A DNA stretch of 9,133 nt. Source: Myxococcales bacterium. Lineage in GTDB: Bacteria; Myxococcota_A; Polyangia; Polyangiales; Polyangiaceae. Under the pieces are notes generated by a model. The model was not told the origin of the DNA, ran no database searches, and saw only the letters and a program-made list of their open reading frames with translations. Of the stretch, positions 1 to 5,686 are shown piece after piece (the first letter of the stretch is position 1; each line of letters opens with the position of its first letter). Made by a program: the position numbers and the translations under genes. The DNA is taken from NCBI GenBank assembly GCA_013298325.1, contig JAAFHJ010000156.1:1-9133 (forward strand), in the 5' to 3' direction.

Positions 1-676
1 AGACGACGACCCACGACCGCGGCATCGCCATCCGCTCGTAGACGGAGGTGACTTTCTTCTTGCAAAGCGGGTGGTTCGGCCAGGGATCGACGCAGGAACA
101 GCACGTATTTGCATGAGGTTCGATGTCGATGGCGATGCCATAGACGTGGTTCGAGACCTCCACCCCCCGATAGGTGTTCTTGTAGCGGAGGCCGCCCATG
201 CTCTTCGGGTGGTACTCGCTGGCGACGCCGGAGGCCTCCAGCGCCTTGTCGACACACGCGAGCGCGATGCCGACTTTGTCATTCACGAGGGCCGACATCC
301 CCTGGAAGTGGACCGTCTTCGCGTAGAAGGTCGGCGGGTGCTTGTTGTCCTTCGCGCTGCCGAAACCGTCGAACTTCCCGTACTTTTCCGTACGGTAGTC
401 GATCGCCTTCTGGAGGAGCTTCCGCCCTTCCTTCGCCGCTTCCTTGTCGTTCCCCGTGGGGAACCAGTTGCTCCGGATCAAGAAATCCTGGGGCTTCTGG
501 CGCTTGCACAGGTGCTCGGTGCCGTCGGCGAGGGTGATTTTCACGTCCGGGTCGTTGATCGCCGGCCCCTGCGCGGTGGTGTCGGGCGCACGTTTTTGAG
601 CAAACGCGGCGGTTTCGAGGGAAGCCGAAACTGGAAGAGCAAGGGCGAGGGCGAACGGAACGACGGCAGACCGCAT
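1..676 (-). CDS. Secreted M15-type peptidase-like protein, C-terminus cut by window edge
   Basis: Read on the minus strand, an open frame runs from ATG at 676-674 to the window edge without a stop (225 codons visible). Residues 1-26 form a signal peptide: short basic start, an Ala/Leu/Val-rich core, and an AFA|Q cleavage site. Residues 175-184 read SNHVYGIAID, matching the SxHxxGxAxD zinc-ligand motif of the M15 (VanY/M15C) D-Ala-D-Ala carboxypeptidase and endolysin family; His177 and Asp184 would be two of the zinc ligands. The third ligand, a His near the C-terminus of the domain, would lie beyond the edge. A peptidoglycan peptidase acting in the envelope is therefore inferred, not shown. 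Unusual for the family is a cysteine cluster just after the motif (Cys192, 193, 195, 205), besides Cys57 and Cys141. Only a poorly placed AGGA precedes the start. The gene is divergent from yceD and probably unrelated to the fab cluster. Confidence 0.72.
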   Translation of the reverse strand, partial: MRSAVVPFALALALPVSASLETAAFAQKRAPDTTAQGPAINDPDVKITLADGTEHLCKRQKPQDFLIRSNWFPTGNDKEAAKEGRKLLQKAIDYRTEKYGKFDGFGSAKDNKHPPTFYAKTVHFQGMSALVNDKVGIALACVDKALEASGVASEYHPKSMGGLRYKNTYRGVEVSNHVYGIAIDIEPHANTCCSCVDPWPNHPLCKKKVTSVYERMAMPRSWVVV

Positions 677-686
677 AGTGGCCGGG

Positions 687-692
687 GTCCTA
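687..692 (-). promoter_or_regulatory. Candidate -10 element of the M15-like gene
   Basis: TAGGAC on the minus strand, preceded by TGC, ends 10 nt before the ATG at 676. No -35 box is convincing at the usual spacing. If used, transcription would begin at or just before the start codon. Weak on its own; it gains weight from similar hexamers before fabH, the lipoprotein gene and fabD. Confidence 0.2.
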
Positions 693-808
693 GCACGGCG
701 ACGGTAGGATGCATGTTTTTGCGCGGCGGAAGGCGGCCGTGGAAGTGGGTCTCCGCCCAAAACGGCAACCGGCACTGAACAAGCGATCCATTTTGCTTGC
801 ATCTGCGC

Positions 809-863
809 GAAGGAGGACTAAGAGGCCGCTCCCTCGCGCTGCCTTCCGACGCGCACCTCCTTC
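809..863 (+). promoter_or_regulatory. yceD leader with a Shine-Dalgarno-like block complementary to the start region
   Basis: GAAGGAGG at 809-816 is a near-ideal Shine-Dalgarno sequence, but no ATG, GTG or TTG lies within 5-12 nt downstream. It sits about 50 nt before the yceD ATG at 866. Its exact 8-nt complement CCTCCTTC lies at 856-863, directly before that ATG. The two could form an 8-bp stem closing a 39-nt loop, with a smaller GAGG/CCTC pairing inside (822-825 with 832-835). A possible promoter is TTGCAT (797-802), 16 nt, TAAGAG (819-824); it is weak, and if used its transcript would begin after the first arm. A role in translation control is inference. Confidence 0.3.
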
Positions 864-865
864 TT

Positions 866-1417
866 ATGAGCACCCACGAATTCTCCATCTCGGTCACCGA
901 CCTCGACGCCGGCGGAAAAGACGCTGCGTTCGTCGTGCGTCCGGCCTGGGTTCGCGGCGCCCTCGAAGGCTGCGAAGCGACGACCCAGGGGGCCGATGGC
1001 TCCATCACGGTGCGCGTTTCGAAGAGCGACGCCGACGTGATCGTCGCCGGGACCCTCGACGTCCCCCTCACGATCCCCTGCGCGCGCTGCCTCGAGCCGG
1101 TCGATTTCCGCGTCTCGAAGCCGATCGCCGCGATCGCCGTCCTGCCGAAGAAGGTCGCCCCCGCCGGCAGCGACTATGAATTTACCGCCGAAGAGGCGGA
1201 TATGATCCCGTACGACGGAGAAAACGTCGTACTCGATGACCTGGTGCGCGACGAGCTTGTGCTCGAAACGCCCATGTACCCCTTGTGTTCCGAAGATTGC
1301 CCAGGTATAGCGGCCCCTCTCGGCTCGTCCGAGACGGTCTCGCAGCCTGAAGCCGATACCGTAGACCCCCGCTTGGCGCCGCTGTTGCGGCTCAAAGCGT
1401 CGTTGAAGAAAGAGTAA
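866..1417 (+). CDS. yceD: YceD/DUF177 family protein
   Basis: A 183-residue protein of the YceD (DUF177) family, usually encoded directly upstream of rpmF and implicated in accumulation of 23S rRNA and large-subunit assembly. Evidence is the CARCLEP block (Cys72, Cys75), the second pair in PLCSEDC (Cys141, Cys145), and a C-terminal DPRLAPLLRLK tail, all typical of the family; the four cysteines could bind a metal. ATG 866 is chosen because the protein then begins at the usual family N-terminus. An in-frame TTG at 797 would add 23 residues of unlikely composition. No Shine-Dalgarno lies next to 866, and the bases just before it (CCTCCTTC) are anti-SD-like. The TAA stop overlaps the rpmF ribosome-binding site, so the two genes are probably co-transcribed and coupled. 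Confidence 0.9.
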   Translation: MSTHEFSISVTDLDAGGKDAAFVVRPAWVRGALEGCEATTQGADGSITVRVSKSDADVIVAGTLDVPLTIPCARCLEPVDFRVSKPIAAIAVLPKKVAPAGSDYEFTAEEADMIPYDGENVVLDDLVRDELVLETPMYPLCSEDCPGIAAPLGSSETVSQPEADTVDPRLAPLLRLKASLKKE

Positions 1418-1427
1418 GGAGTCCGCC

Positions 1428-1613
1428 GTGGCCGTCCCCAAGCGACGTACTAGCCGTTCGAAGCGCAACATGCGCCGCGCCAACCACGACAAGGTCACCG
1501 CCGTGCAGCTCATTGCTTGCGCGAACTGTGGCGAGCCGAGTGTCCCGCACCGTGCGTGCGGCTCCTGCGGCTACTACAAGGGGCAGGCGGTCCTGAATAA
1601 GGCAGAAGCCTGA
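1428..1613 (+). CDS. rpmF: 50S ribosomal protein L32
   Basis: A 61-residue protein starting at GTG 1428 with the L32 signature: MAVPKRRTSRSKR at the N-terminus, then a zinc ribbon with Cys31, Cys34, Cys44 and Cys47 and the CGSCGYYKG segment. This is the zinc-binding (C+) form of L32, a component of the large ribosomal subunit near the peptidyl-transferase region. AAGGAG at 1416-1421 overlaps the yceD stop and sits 6 nt before the start. The length is normal. A strong hairpin follows after about 20 nt, suggesting that most transcripts end here or that expression of the downstream fab genes is partly uncoupled. Confidence 0.97.
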   Translation: MAVPKRRTSRSKRNMRRANHDKVTAVQLIACANCGEPSVPHRACGSCGYYKGQAVLNKAEA

Positions 1614-1633
1614 CCTCCACGCTCTTTCGTGCG

Positions 1634-1674
1634 ACGCGCTCCACCGGTTTCGGTGTGAGCGCGTTGTCCGTTTT
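1634..1674 (+). terminator. Hairpin terminator or attenuator after rpmF
   Basis: Bases 1634-1646 pair with 1651-1664 to form a 13-bp stem with one bulged base and a GTTT loop (ACGCGCTC-CACCG against CGGTG-T-GAGCGCGT). An imperfect T-rich tail (TGTCCGTTTT) follows to 1674. The structure is strong but the U-tract is interrupted, so termination may be partial. It separates yceD-rpmF from fabH. Confidence 0.55.
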
Positions 1675-1762
1675 GTGGCCGTGAGTTCCGGGGGGCGCCG
1701 CGCCGGTCATTTTTCCGACGACGCACCCCGCCAAACTGGCCCCAAAGTGACACCGAGTGAGC

Positions 1763-1768
1763 TAGACC
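1763..1768 (+). promoter_or_regulatory. Candidate -10 element directly before fabH
   Basis: TAGACC ends 7 nt before the fabH GTG at 1776, the spacing expected if transcription starts at the start codon itself. No Shine-Dalgarno sequence precedes fabH and no clear -35 box is visible. Confidence 0.25.
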
Positions 1769-1775
1769 ACCCGCC

Positions 1776-2789
1776 GTGAATCGCCCCGCCCCTGTCTCGC
1801 GCATCCTTGGAACCGGCCACTATTTGCCGGAAAAGATCGTCACCAACGACGAACTCTCCACCTACGTCGACACGTCCGACGCCTGGATCCAGGAGCGGAC
1901 CGGCATCCGCCAGCGCCACGTCGCCGAACCGGCGATCGCCACGAGCGATATGGCGGCCGAAGCGGCAAAGCGGGCCCTTGAAGCGGCCGGCGTCGCGGCG
2001 AGCGAAATCGACCTCATCCTCGTCGCGACCGTCACGCCGGACCACCAGCTCCCGGCGACCGCCGTCTTCGTTCAGCAGAAGATCGGCGCCGGCCCCGTCC
2101 CCTCCCTCGACCTCGCCGCCGCCGGTGCCGGCCTCGTCTATGGGCTCACAATCGCAGATCAATTCATCGCCTCGGGCGCGGCGAAGCGGGTCCTTGTCGT
2201 CGGCGTCGAGCTGCTGTCGCGGATCCTCGACTGGAAAGATCGCACCACCTGCGTGCTCTTCGGCGACGGCGCCGGCGCGGTGATCCTCGGCCCCGCCGAA
2301 GAGAGCACCGCCGCAAACGGCAAGCGCCAGGGGCTCCTCGCGACCCACATCCAGTCGGACGCGACCCTCGCCCAGAGCCTCTGGATCCCCGCCGGCGGCA
2401 CCCGCCTCCCGATCACCGCCGCCCTCATCGACGAGGCGGAAAACAAGGTGCACATGAAGGGGCAGGACATCTTCAAGGTCGCCGTGAAGAACCTCTTCAG
2501 CTCGAGCAAGAAGGTGCTCGAAAAGAGCGGCCTCGGCCCCGACGACATCGACTGGATCTGCCCCCACCAGGCGAACCTGCGCATCATCGATAGCGCGGTG
2601 AACATGCTCGGTGCCGATAAGGAAAAGGTCCTCGTGAACATCGACCGCGTGGGGAACACCTCAAGCGCAAGCATCCCGATTTTGCTCGATGAATCGATCC
2701 GAAGCGGCAAGGTAAAATCGGGCGACACCGTGCTGATGTGCGCCCTCGGCGCCGGAATTTCCTGGGGCGCCGCCATCGTCACGATTTGA
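1776..2789 (+). CDS. fabH: FabH-like beta-ketoacyl-ACP synthase III with catalytic Cys replaced by Gly
   Basis: A 337-residue KAS III homologue, colinear with FabH throughout. KAS III normally condenses acetyl-CoA (or a branched acyl-CoA) with malonyl-ACP to start fatty acid synthesis. Visible conserved parts are ILGTGHYLPE, SDAWIQERTGIR (Trp37 and Arg41, matching E. coli CoA-site Trp32 and Arg36), FGDGAGA, PHQANLR with catalytic His264, and VGNTSSAS with catalytic Asn294. The nucleophile segment reads DLAAAGAGLVYG where E. coli has DVAAACAGFTYA, so residue 117 (codon GGT, 2124-2126) is Gly in place of Cys112. Leu120 and Leu324 also replace Phe115 and Phe304. About 15 extra residues lie between the nucleophile site and the His. 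The remaining cysteines are in TTC, Cys262 in WICPHQ, and Cys322. Normal thioester chemistry is not possible at this site. A malonyl-ACP decarboxylase, a regulatory or scaffold role, an altered ketosynthase, or a sequencing error at one base are the options. It starts at GTG with no SD. Confidence 0.9.
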   Translation: MNRPAPVSRILGTGHYLPEKIVTNDELSTYVDTSDAWIQERTGIRQRHVAEPAIATSDMAAEAAKRALEAAGVAASEIDLILVATVTPDHQLPATAVFVQQKIGAGPVPSLDLAAAGAGLVYGLTIADQFIASGAAKRVLVVGVELLSRILDWKDRTTCVLFGDGAGAVILGPAEESTAANGKRQGLLATHIQSDATLAQSLWIPAGGTRLPITAALIDEAENKVHMKGQDIFKVAVKNLFSSSKKVLEKSGLGPDDIDWICPHQANLRIIDSAVNMLGADKEKVLVNIDRVGNTSSASIPILLDESIRSGKVKSGDTVLMCALGAGISWGAAIVTI

Positions 2790-2870
2790 CGCGAGGCGCT
2801 GCAAAGAACTCCGCGCCGTGCAAACGCACCGGCGTATTCTTCCCTCTCCCAACGCAACCATTTCCGATGA

Positions 2871-2876
2871 TACGGT
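2871..2876 (+). promoter_or_regulatory. Candidate -10 element directly before the lipoprotein gene
   Basis: TACGGT (a TAnnnT hexamer) ends 7 nt before the ATG at 2884. No Shine-Dalgarno is present (the preceding bases are GCTGCGC) and no -35 box is recognisable. It lies in the 94-nt gap after fabH, in which I see nothing else. Confidence 0.22.
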
Positions 2877-2883
2877 GCTGCGC

Positions 2884-3456
2884 ATGCGTTTGCATCAAAC
2901 TCCGCGCCGTCTCCCGCTTCGCGGACGGACGCTTTTCGCCCGGTCGCTCGCCTCGCTGGTTCTCCTCGCCGCTCCGCTCCTCTCGTCGTGTGCGAGCTTT
3001 GGGGTGGATGAAGTTTGGGCCTCCCCCGACTCGTCGGGCACCCGCCACTGGAAACGTTTCCCGCTCGGCACGTCCCAAGTCACCTGCATCGCGAAGTATT
3101 CGTCGGGGCGCGCCGATCGGACGATGACCGTCGGTCTCCGGCGCTGCGGAGCGACCTGCGGCGGCGCCGACAAAGTGGGCCCCCCCATTCTCGACGAAAA
3201 CGGGGCGCCTCAGGTCCGTAACGACCCGGGCGTCGTGATTTTGGCCGAGTATGCGGCGACCGCGAAGGGGATCGGCAGCCAGTACGTCGTAAACTTCGCC
3301 GCGAAGGACCCCCAAAGCGGGAAGGCGGGGACGATCCCGCAGGGGAGGTACGAGTGTTTCTTCGTGATCGACGGACCGGACGGCCAGTCGACCGCTTCCC
3401 TCGTTGGCAACTCCTCGAACTACAGCGGCTTCTCGGAGTTCGAGATCGCCAAGTAA
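2884..3456 (+). CDS. Putative lipoprotein of unknown function inserted between fabH and fabD
   Basis: A 190-residue protein whose family I do not recognise with certainty. Residues 1-36 are a lipoprotein signal: basic N-terminus (Arg9, 10, 13, 15, 20), hydrophobic SLASLVLLAAPLL, and lipobox LSSC with Cys36. The following Ala and Ser (not Asp) suggest outer-membrane sorting if the usual +2 rule applies. The mature part is about 155 residues, has no membrane segment, and carries four more cysteines (68, 88, 92, 158) that could form two disulfides. Its pattern (GTRHWKRFP, VTCIAKYSSGR, a run of alternating hydrophobic residues, and GRYECFFVIDG near the end) suggests a small beta-sandwich. ATG 2884 is preferred over the in-frame GTG at 2818 because it places the signal peptide at the N-terminus. 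It is unrelated to known Fab proteins, and the position inside the fab cluster is odd. Confidence 0.78.
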   Translation: MRLHQTPRRLPLRGRTLFARSLASLVLLAAPLLSSCASFGVDEVWASPDSSGTRHWKRFPLGTSQVTCIAKYSSGRADRTMTVGLRRCGATCGGADKVGPPILDENGAPQVRNDPGVVILAEYAATAKGIGSQYVVNFAAKDPQSGKAGTIPQGRYECFFVIDGPDGQSTASLVGNSSNYSGFSEFEIAK

Positions 3457-3488
3457 GCCCGAAACGGTCACCACGCGCCATCTCGTGG

Positions 3489-3494
3489 TATACG
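3489..3494 (+). promoter_or_regulatory. Candidate -10 element directly before fabD
   Basis: TATACG within CGTGGTATACG (an extended -10 with TGG) ends 8 nt before the fabD ATG at 3503. No Shine-Dalgarno is visible in the GCCGCCCTC that precedes the start, and no -35 box is clear. It could drive a leaderless fabD-fabG transcript. Confidence 0.3.
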
Positions 3495-3502
3495 CCGCCC
3501 TC

Positions 3503-4456
3503 ATGACGAAGGCGGCGTGGCTTTTTCCAGGGCAAGGGGCACAGGCGGTCGGGATGGGGCGGGAGATTCTCGCCCAATCGGCGGCGGCCAAGGCGGCATT
3601 CGGGCGCGCAGCGAGCGCCTATGCCGCCGTTTCCGGCGGTGACTTGGCGGCGCTCGTCGCCGAAGGGCCCGAAGATCAGCTCACACTGACGGCGAACGCC
3701 CAACCGGCGATCGTCGCGGTGAGTGTGGCGATCCTCGAAGCACTTCGCGAGCGAATTCCGAACCTTCCGGCGCCCGCATTTGCGGCGGGCCACTCGCTCG
3801 GCGAGTACTCGGCCCTCGTCGCCGCCGGGGCGCTCCGCCTCGAAGACGCCGTGAAGACCGTCTACGCGCGCGGCAAGGCGATGCAGGAGGCGGTCCCCGC
3901 CGGCACCGGCGCCATGGCGGCGATCATGGGCCTCTCGCCGGAGCAGGTCGCCGCGGTGTGCGACGCCGCCCGTGACGGAGACGTCGTCTCCCCCGCGAAT
4001 TTCAACGCCCCCGGCCAGATCGTGATCGCCGGCTCGGCGGCCGCCGTGGCGCGCGCCGTCGCGAAGGCGGGCGAGGCCGGCGGCAAAGCGATCCCGCTCA
4101 AGGTCTCGGCCCCGTTCCACTGTGCGCTCATGGCGCCCGCGGGGAAGGTCGTCGGCGAAACCCTGGATACGGTTACCATTTCCCCCCTCACCTTCCCCGT
4201 CGTCGCCAACGTCGACGCCACTCCGAACGGCGACGCCGCCCGCGTGAAGGAGCTCCTCGTCCGCCAGGTCGACGGCGCCGTCCGCTGGGAAGAATCGATC
4301 CGCCACCTCGAAGCGCAGGGGGTCACCCTCGCCCTCGAAATCGGCCCGGGGAAGGTCCTCGCCGGCCTCGTAAAGCGCATCACGAAGTCGATCACGGTCA
4401 TCTCCGTGAACGACGTCGCCGGCCTCGAAGCGGCCGCCACCGCCCTCGCAACCTGA
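3503..4456 (+). CDS. fabD: Malonyl-CoA:ACP transacylase
   Basis: A 317-residue FabD, which moves malonyl from CoA to the phosphopantetheine of acyl carrier protein to supply every elongation step. The active-site features are present: FPGQGAQ with Gln11 (oxyanion hole), GHSLGEY with nucleophile Ser98, the YARGKAMQ segment with Arg123 that binds the malonyl carboxylate, NFNAPGQIVIAG, and SAPFHCALM with catalytic His206. EIGPGKVLAGL is near the C-terminus. Length and domain order are normal. ATG 3503 is chosen because the family begins a few residues before FPGQG; the upstream in-frame TTG at 3404 would add 33 residues overlapping the lipoprotein gene. It lies 46 nt after the lipoprotein gene and 27 nt before fabG, so fabD and fabG are probably one transcription unit. 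Confidence 0.96.
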   Translation: MTKAAWLFPGQGAQAVGMGREILAQSAAAKAAFGRAASAYAAVSGGDLAALVAEGPEDQLTLTANAQPAIVAVSVAILEALRERIPNLPAPAFAAGHSLGEYSALVAAGALRLEDAVKTVYARGKAMQEAVPAGTGAMAAIMGLSPEQVAAVCDAARDGDVVSPANFNAPGQIVIAGSAAAVARAVAKAGEAGGKAIPLKVSAPFHCALMAPAGKVVGETLDTVTISPLTFPVVANVDATPNGDAARVKELLVRQVDGAVRWEESIRHLEAQGVTLALEIGPGKVLAGLVKRITKSITVISVNDVAGLEAAATALAT

Positions 4457-4483
4457 AGCTTTTCCTCGTTTCAAGGAGTTCGC

Positions 4484-5227
4484 ATGTTTCGTCTCGACGG
4501 TAAAATCGCGCTCGTCACCGGTGGATCCCGCGGCATCGGCCGCGCCTGCGCAGAGGCGCTCGCCGCCCAAGGGGCGACCGTCGTGCTTTCGTACGTCCGC
4601 GGCGAAGCCCAGGCGAACGAAGTCGTCGCCGGCATCGTCGCCAAAGGGGGCAAGGCCGAGGCGATCGGTTTTGACGTCGCCGACTCGGAAGCCTGCGAAA
4701 AAGCTGTCGAAGAAGTCGGCAAGAAGCACGGCGGCCTCGACATCCTCGTCGCCAACGCCGGCATCGCCATCGACGGCCTCCTCCTCCGCCTCCGCGACGA
4801 AGACCTCGACAAGATGTTTGCCGTCAACGTGAAGGGGACGCTCGCCTGCACGAAAGCGGCGATCCGCCAGATGAAGAAGCGCCCCGGGCGCGTGATCTTC
4901 CTGTCGAGCGTCGTCGGCGAAACGGGGAACGTCGGCCAGACCGGCTACGCGGCGACGAAGGCGGCCCTCCTCGGCGCAATGAAGAGTTTGTCGAAGGAAT
5001 ACGCGAAGCGAAACGTCACCATCAACGCGATCACGCCCGGCTTTATCGCCACCGACATGACCGCCGAGATGAACGAAGAGGCGAAGAAGTACATCCTCGG
5101 CATCGTCCCGCTCGGCCGCGAGGGGACCCCCGCCGACATCGCCGCCGCCTGCGTCTACCTCGCGAGCAACGAAGCAAGCTACGTCACCGGGCAGACGCTC
5201 CGTGTGAACGGCGGCATGCACGTCTGA
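4484..5227 (+). CDS. fabG: 3-oxoacyl-ACP reductase
   Basis: A 247-residue short-chain dehydrogenase of the FabG type, reducing beta-ketoacyl-ACP to beta-hydroxyacyl-ACP with NADPH. The cofactor motif TGGSRGIG (residues 12-19) follows the first strand. NAG lies at 91-93 and Asn115 in the structural NVKG motif. The catalytic Ser142, Tyr155 and Lys159 (YAATK) are intact, and the C-terminal TGQTLRVNGG is the usual FabG ending. AAGGAG at 4473-4478, 5 nt before ATG 4484, is a strong ribosome-binding site. Its neighbours fabD (27 nt upstream) and acpP identify it as the housekeeping FabG, not one of the many related dehydrogenases. Confidence 0.96.
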   Translation: MFRLDGKIALVTGGSRGIGRACAEALAAQGATVVLSYVRGEAQANEVVAGIVAKGGKAEAIGFDVADSEACEKAVEEVGKKHGGLDILVANAGIAIDGLLLRLRDEDLDKMFAVNVKGTLACTKAAIRQMKKRPGRVIFLSSVVGETGNVGQTGYAATKAALLGAMKSLSKEYAKRNVTINAITPGFIATDMTAEMNEEAKKYILGIVPLGREGTPADIAAACVYLASNEASYVTGQTLRVNGGMHV

Positions 5228-5243
5228 CGGCGCGTAGCGGGTT

Positions 5244-5263
5244 CGCCGAGTCTTCGCTCGGCG
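5244..5263 (+). other. Hairpin after fabG, possible weak terminator
   Basis: A perfect 7-bp stem CGCCGAG/CTCGGCG with a TCTTCG loop begins 17 nt after the fabG stop. No T-tract follows, so it is more likely an RNA 3'-end stabiliser or a Rho-dependent end than a classical intrinsic terminator. The 9-mer CGGCGCGTA occurs at 5228-5236 and again at 5259-5267, on either side of the loop. Confidence 0.3.
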
Positions 5264-5300
5264 CGTACCGGTCCGATCGGGGTGCGTAACGAATTTCCGA

Positions 5301-5328
5301 TTGCGCCCCAGTGTCGCCCGTGTAGAAC
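5301..5328 (+). promoter_or_regulatory. Candidate sigma-70-type promoter for acpP
   Basis: TTGCGC (5301-5306) and TAGAAC (5323-5328) are separated by 16 nt, the best -35/-10 pair in the 209-nt gap between fabG and acpP. A start near 5335 would give a leader of about 100 nt. An acpP-specific promoter is also known in E. coli. Unproven here. Confidence 0.35.
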
Positions 5329-5350
5329 GCGCCCCGTTCTTTCCCAGTGC

Positions 5351-5417
5351 GGTCCCACGTTTGTGGGGCCACGCAACCGTGAACCGTTCCAGATGTAACC
5401 GAATCCGCCACGGGCGG
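5351..5417 (+). promoter_or_regulatory. Structured acpP 5' leader
   Basis: Two hairpins lie between the candidate promoter and the acpP ribosome-binding site. The first has an 8-bp stem with one G-U pair and a GTTT loop (5351-5358 with 5363-5370). The second has stem CCGCC/GGCGG and loop ACG (5405-5409 with 5413-5417), ending 8 nt before the GAGAGG site at 5426-5431. Neither has a T-tract. They may stabilise this abundant mRNA or modulate its translation. I match them to no known riboswitch. Confidence 0.3.
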
Positions 5418-5436
5418 GTCCGAACGAGAGGCTTCC

Positions 5437-5679
5437 ATGTCAGACGATATTCAGGCGAAGGTCCGCCGGATCATCAAAGCGGAACTCGATGTCGATGAAG
5501 CGATGATCAAGCCGGAGGCTTCGTTCATCAATGATCTCGGCGCCGATTCGCTTGGCCTCGTCGAGCTCGTGCTCGCCTTTGAGCAAGAGTTCGACATGGA
5601 CATCCCGGACGAAGAGACGGAGAAGATCCGCACCGTGCAGGACGCCATCGACTACATCGAGAAGCACGCAAAGAAGTGA
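5437..5679 (+). CDS. acpP: Acyl carrier protein
   Basis: An 80-residue acidic four-helix acyl carrier protein, the phosphopantetheinylated carrier for all intermediates of type II fatty acid synthesis. The attachment site is Ser38 in LGADSLGLVELV; the recognition helix that follows (ELVLAFEQEFDMDIPDEE) is rich in Glu and Asp, as expected for contact with basic patches on FabD, FabG and FabF. The usual Asp-Thr after DSL (DSLDTVE in E. coli) is Gly-Leu here, a modest variation. GAGAGG at 5426-5431 precedes ATG 5437 by 5 nt. A strong terminator follows directly, and the long upstream gap may carry its own promoter. It is therefore probably transcribed at a higher level than its neighbours. Confidence 0.97.
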   Translation: MSDDIQAKVRRIIKAELDVDEAMIKPEASFINDLGADSLGLVELVLAFEQEFDMDIPDEETEKIRTVQDAIDYIEKHAKK

Positions 5680-5686
5680 TTCTTGA

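Noticed and set aside
71..778. Plus-strand open frame of 235 codons at the left edge
   Set aside because: The opposite strand has a signal peptide and an M15 zinc motif in a continuous frame. The plus-strand product shows no family resemblance.
797..865. Upstream TTG start extending yceD by 23 residues
   Set aside because: The added residues are not family-like, and the AAGGAGGA lies inside this extension, not before it.
1707..2567. 286-codon minus-strand frame opposite fabH
   Set aside because: It is a shadow of fabH codon bias; the product is a run of Gly, Asp, Arg and Glu without domain features.
3080..5221. Very long (713-codon) open frame on the minus strand opposite fabD and fabG
   Set aside because: It is antisense to two unmistakable genes. 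The translation is a low-complexity Arg/Gly/Asp-rich product expected from reading C-ending codons backwards, with no recognisable domain. High GC suppresses stop codons.
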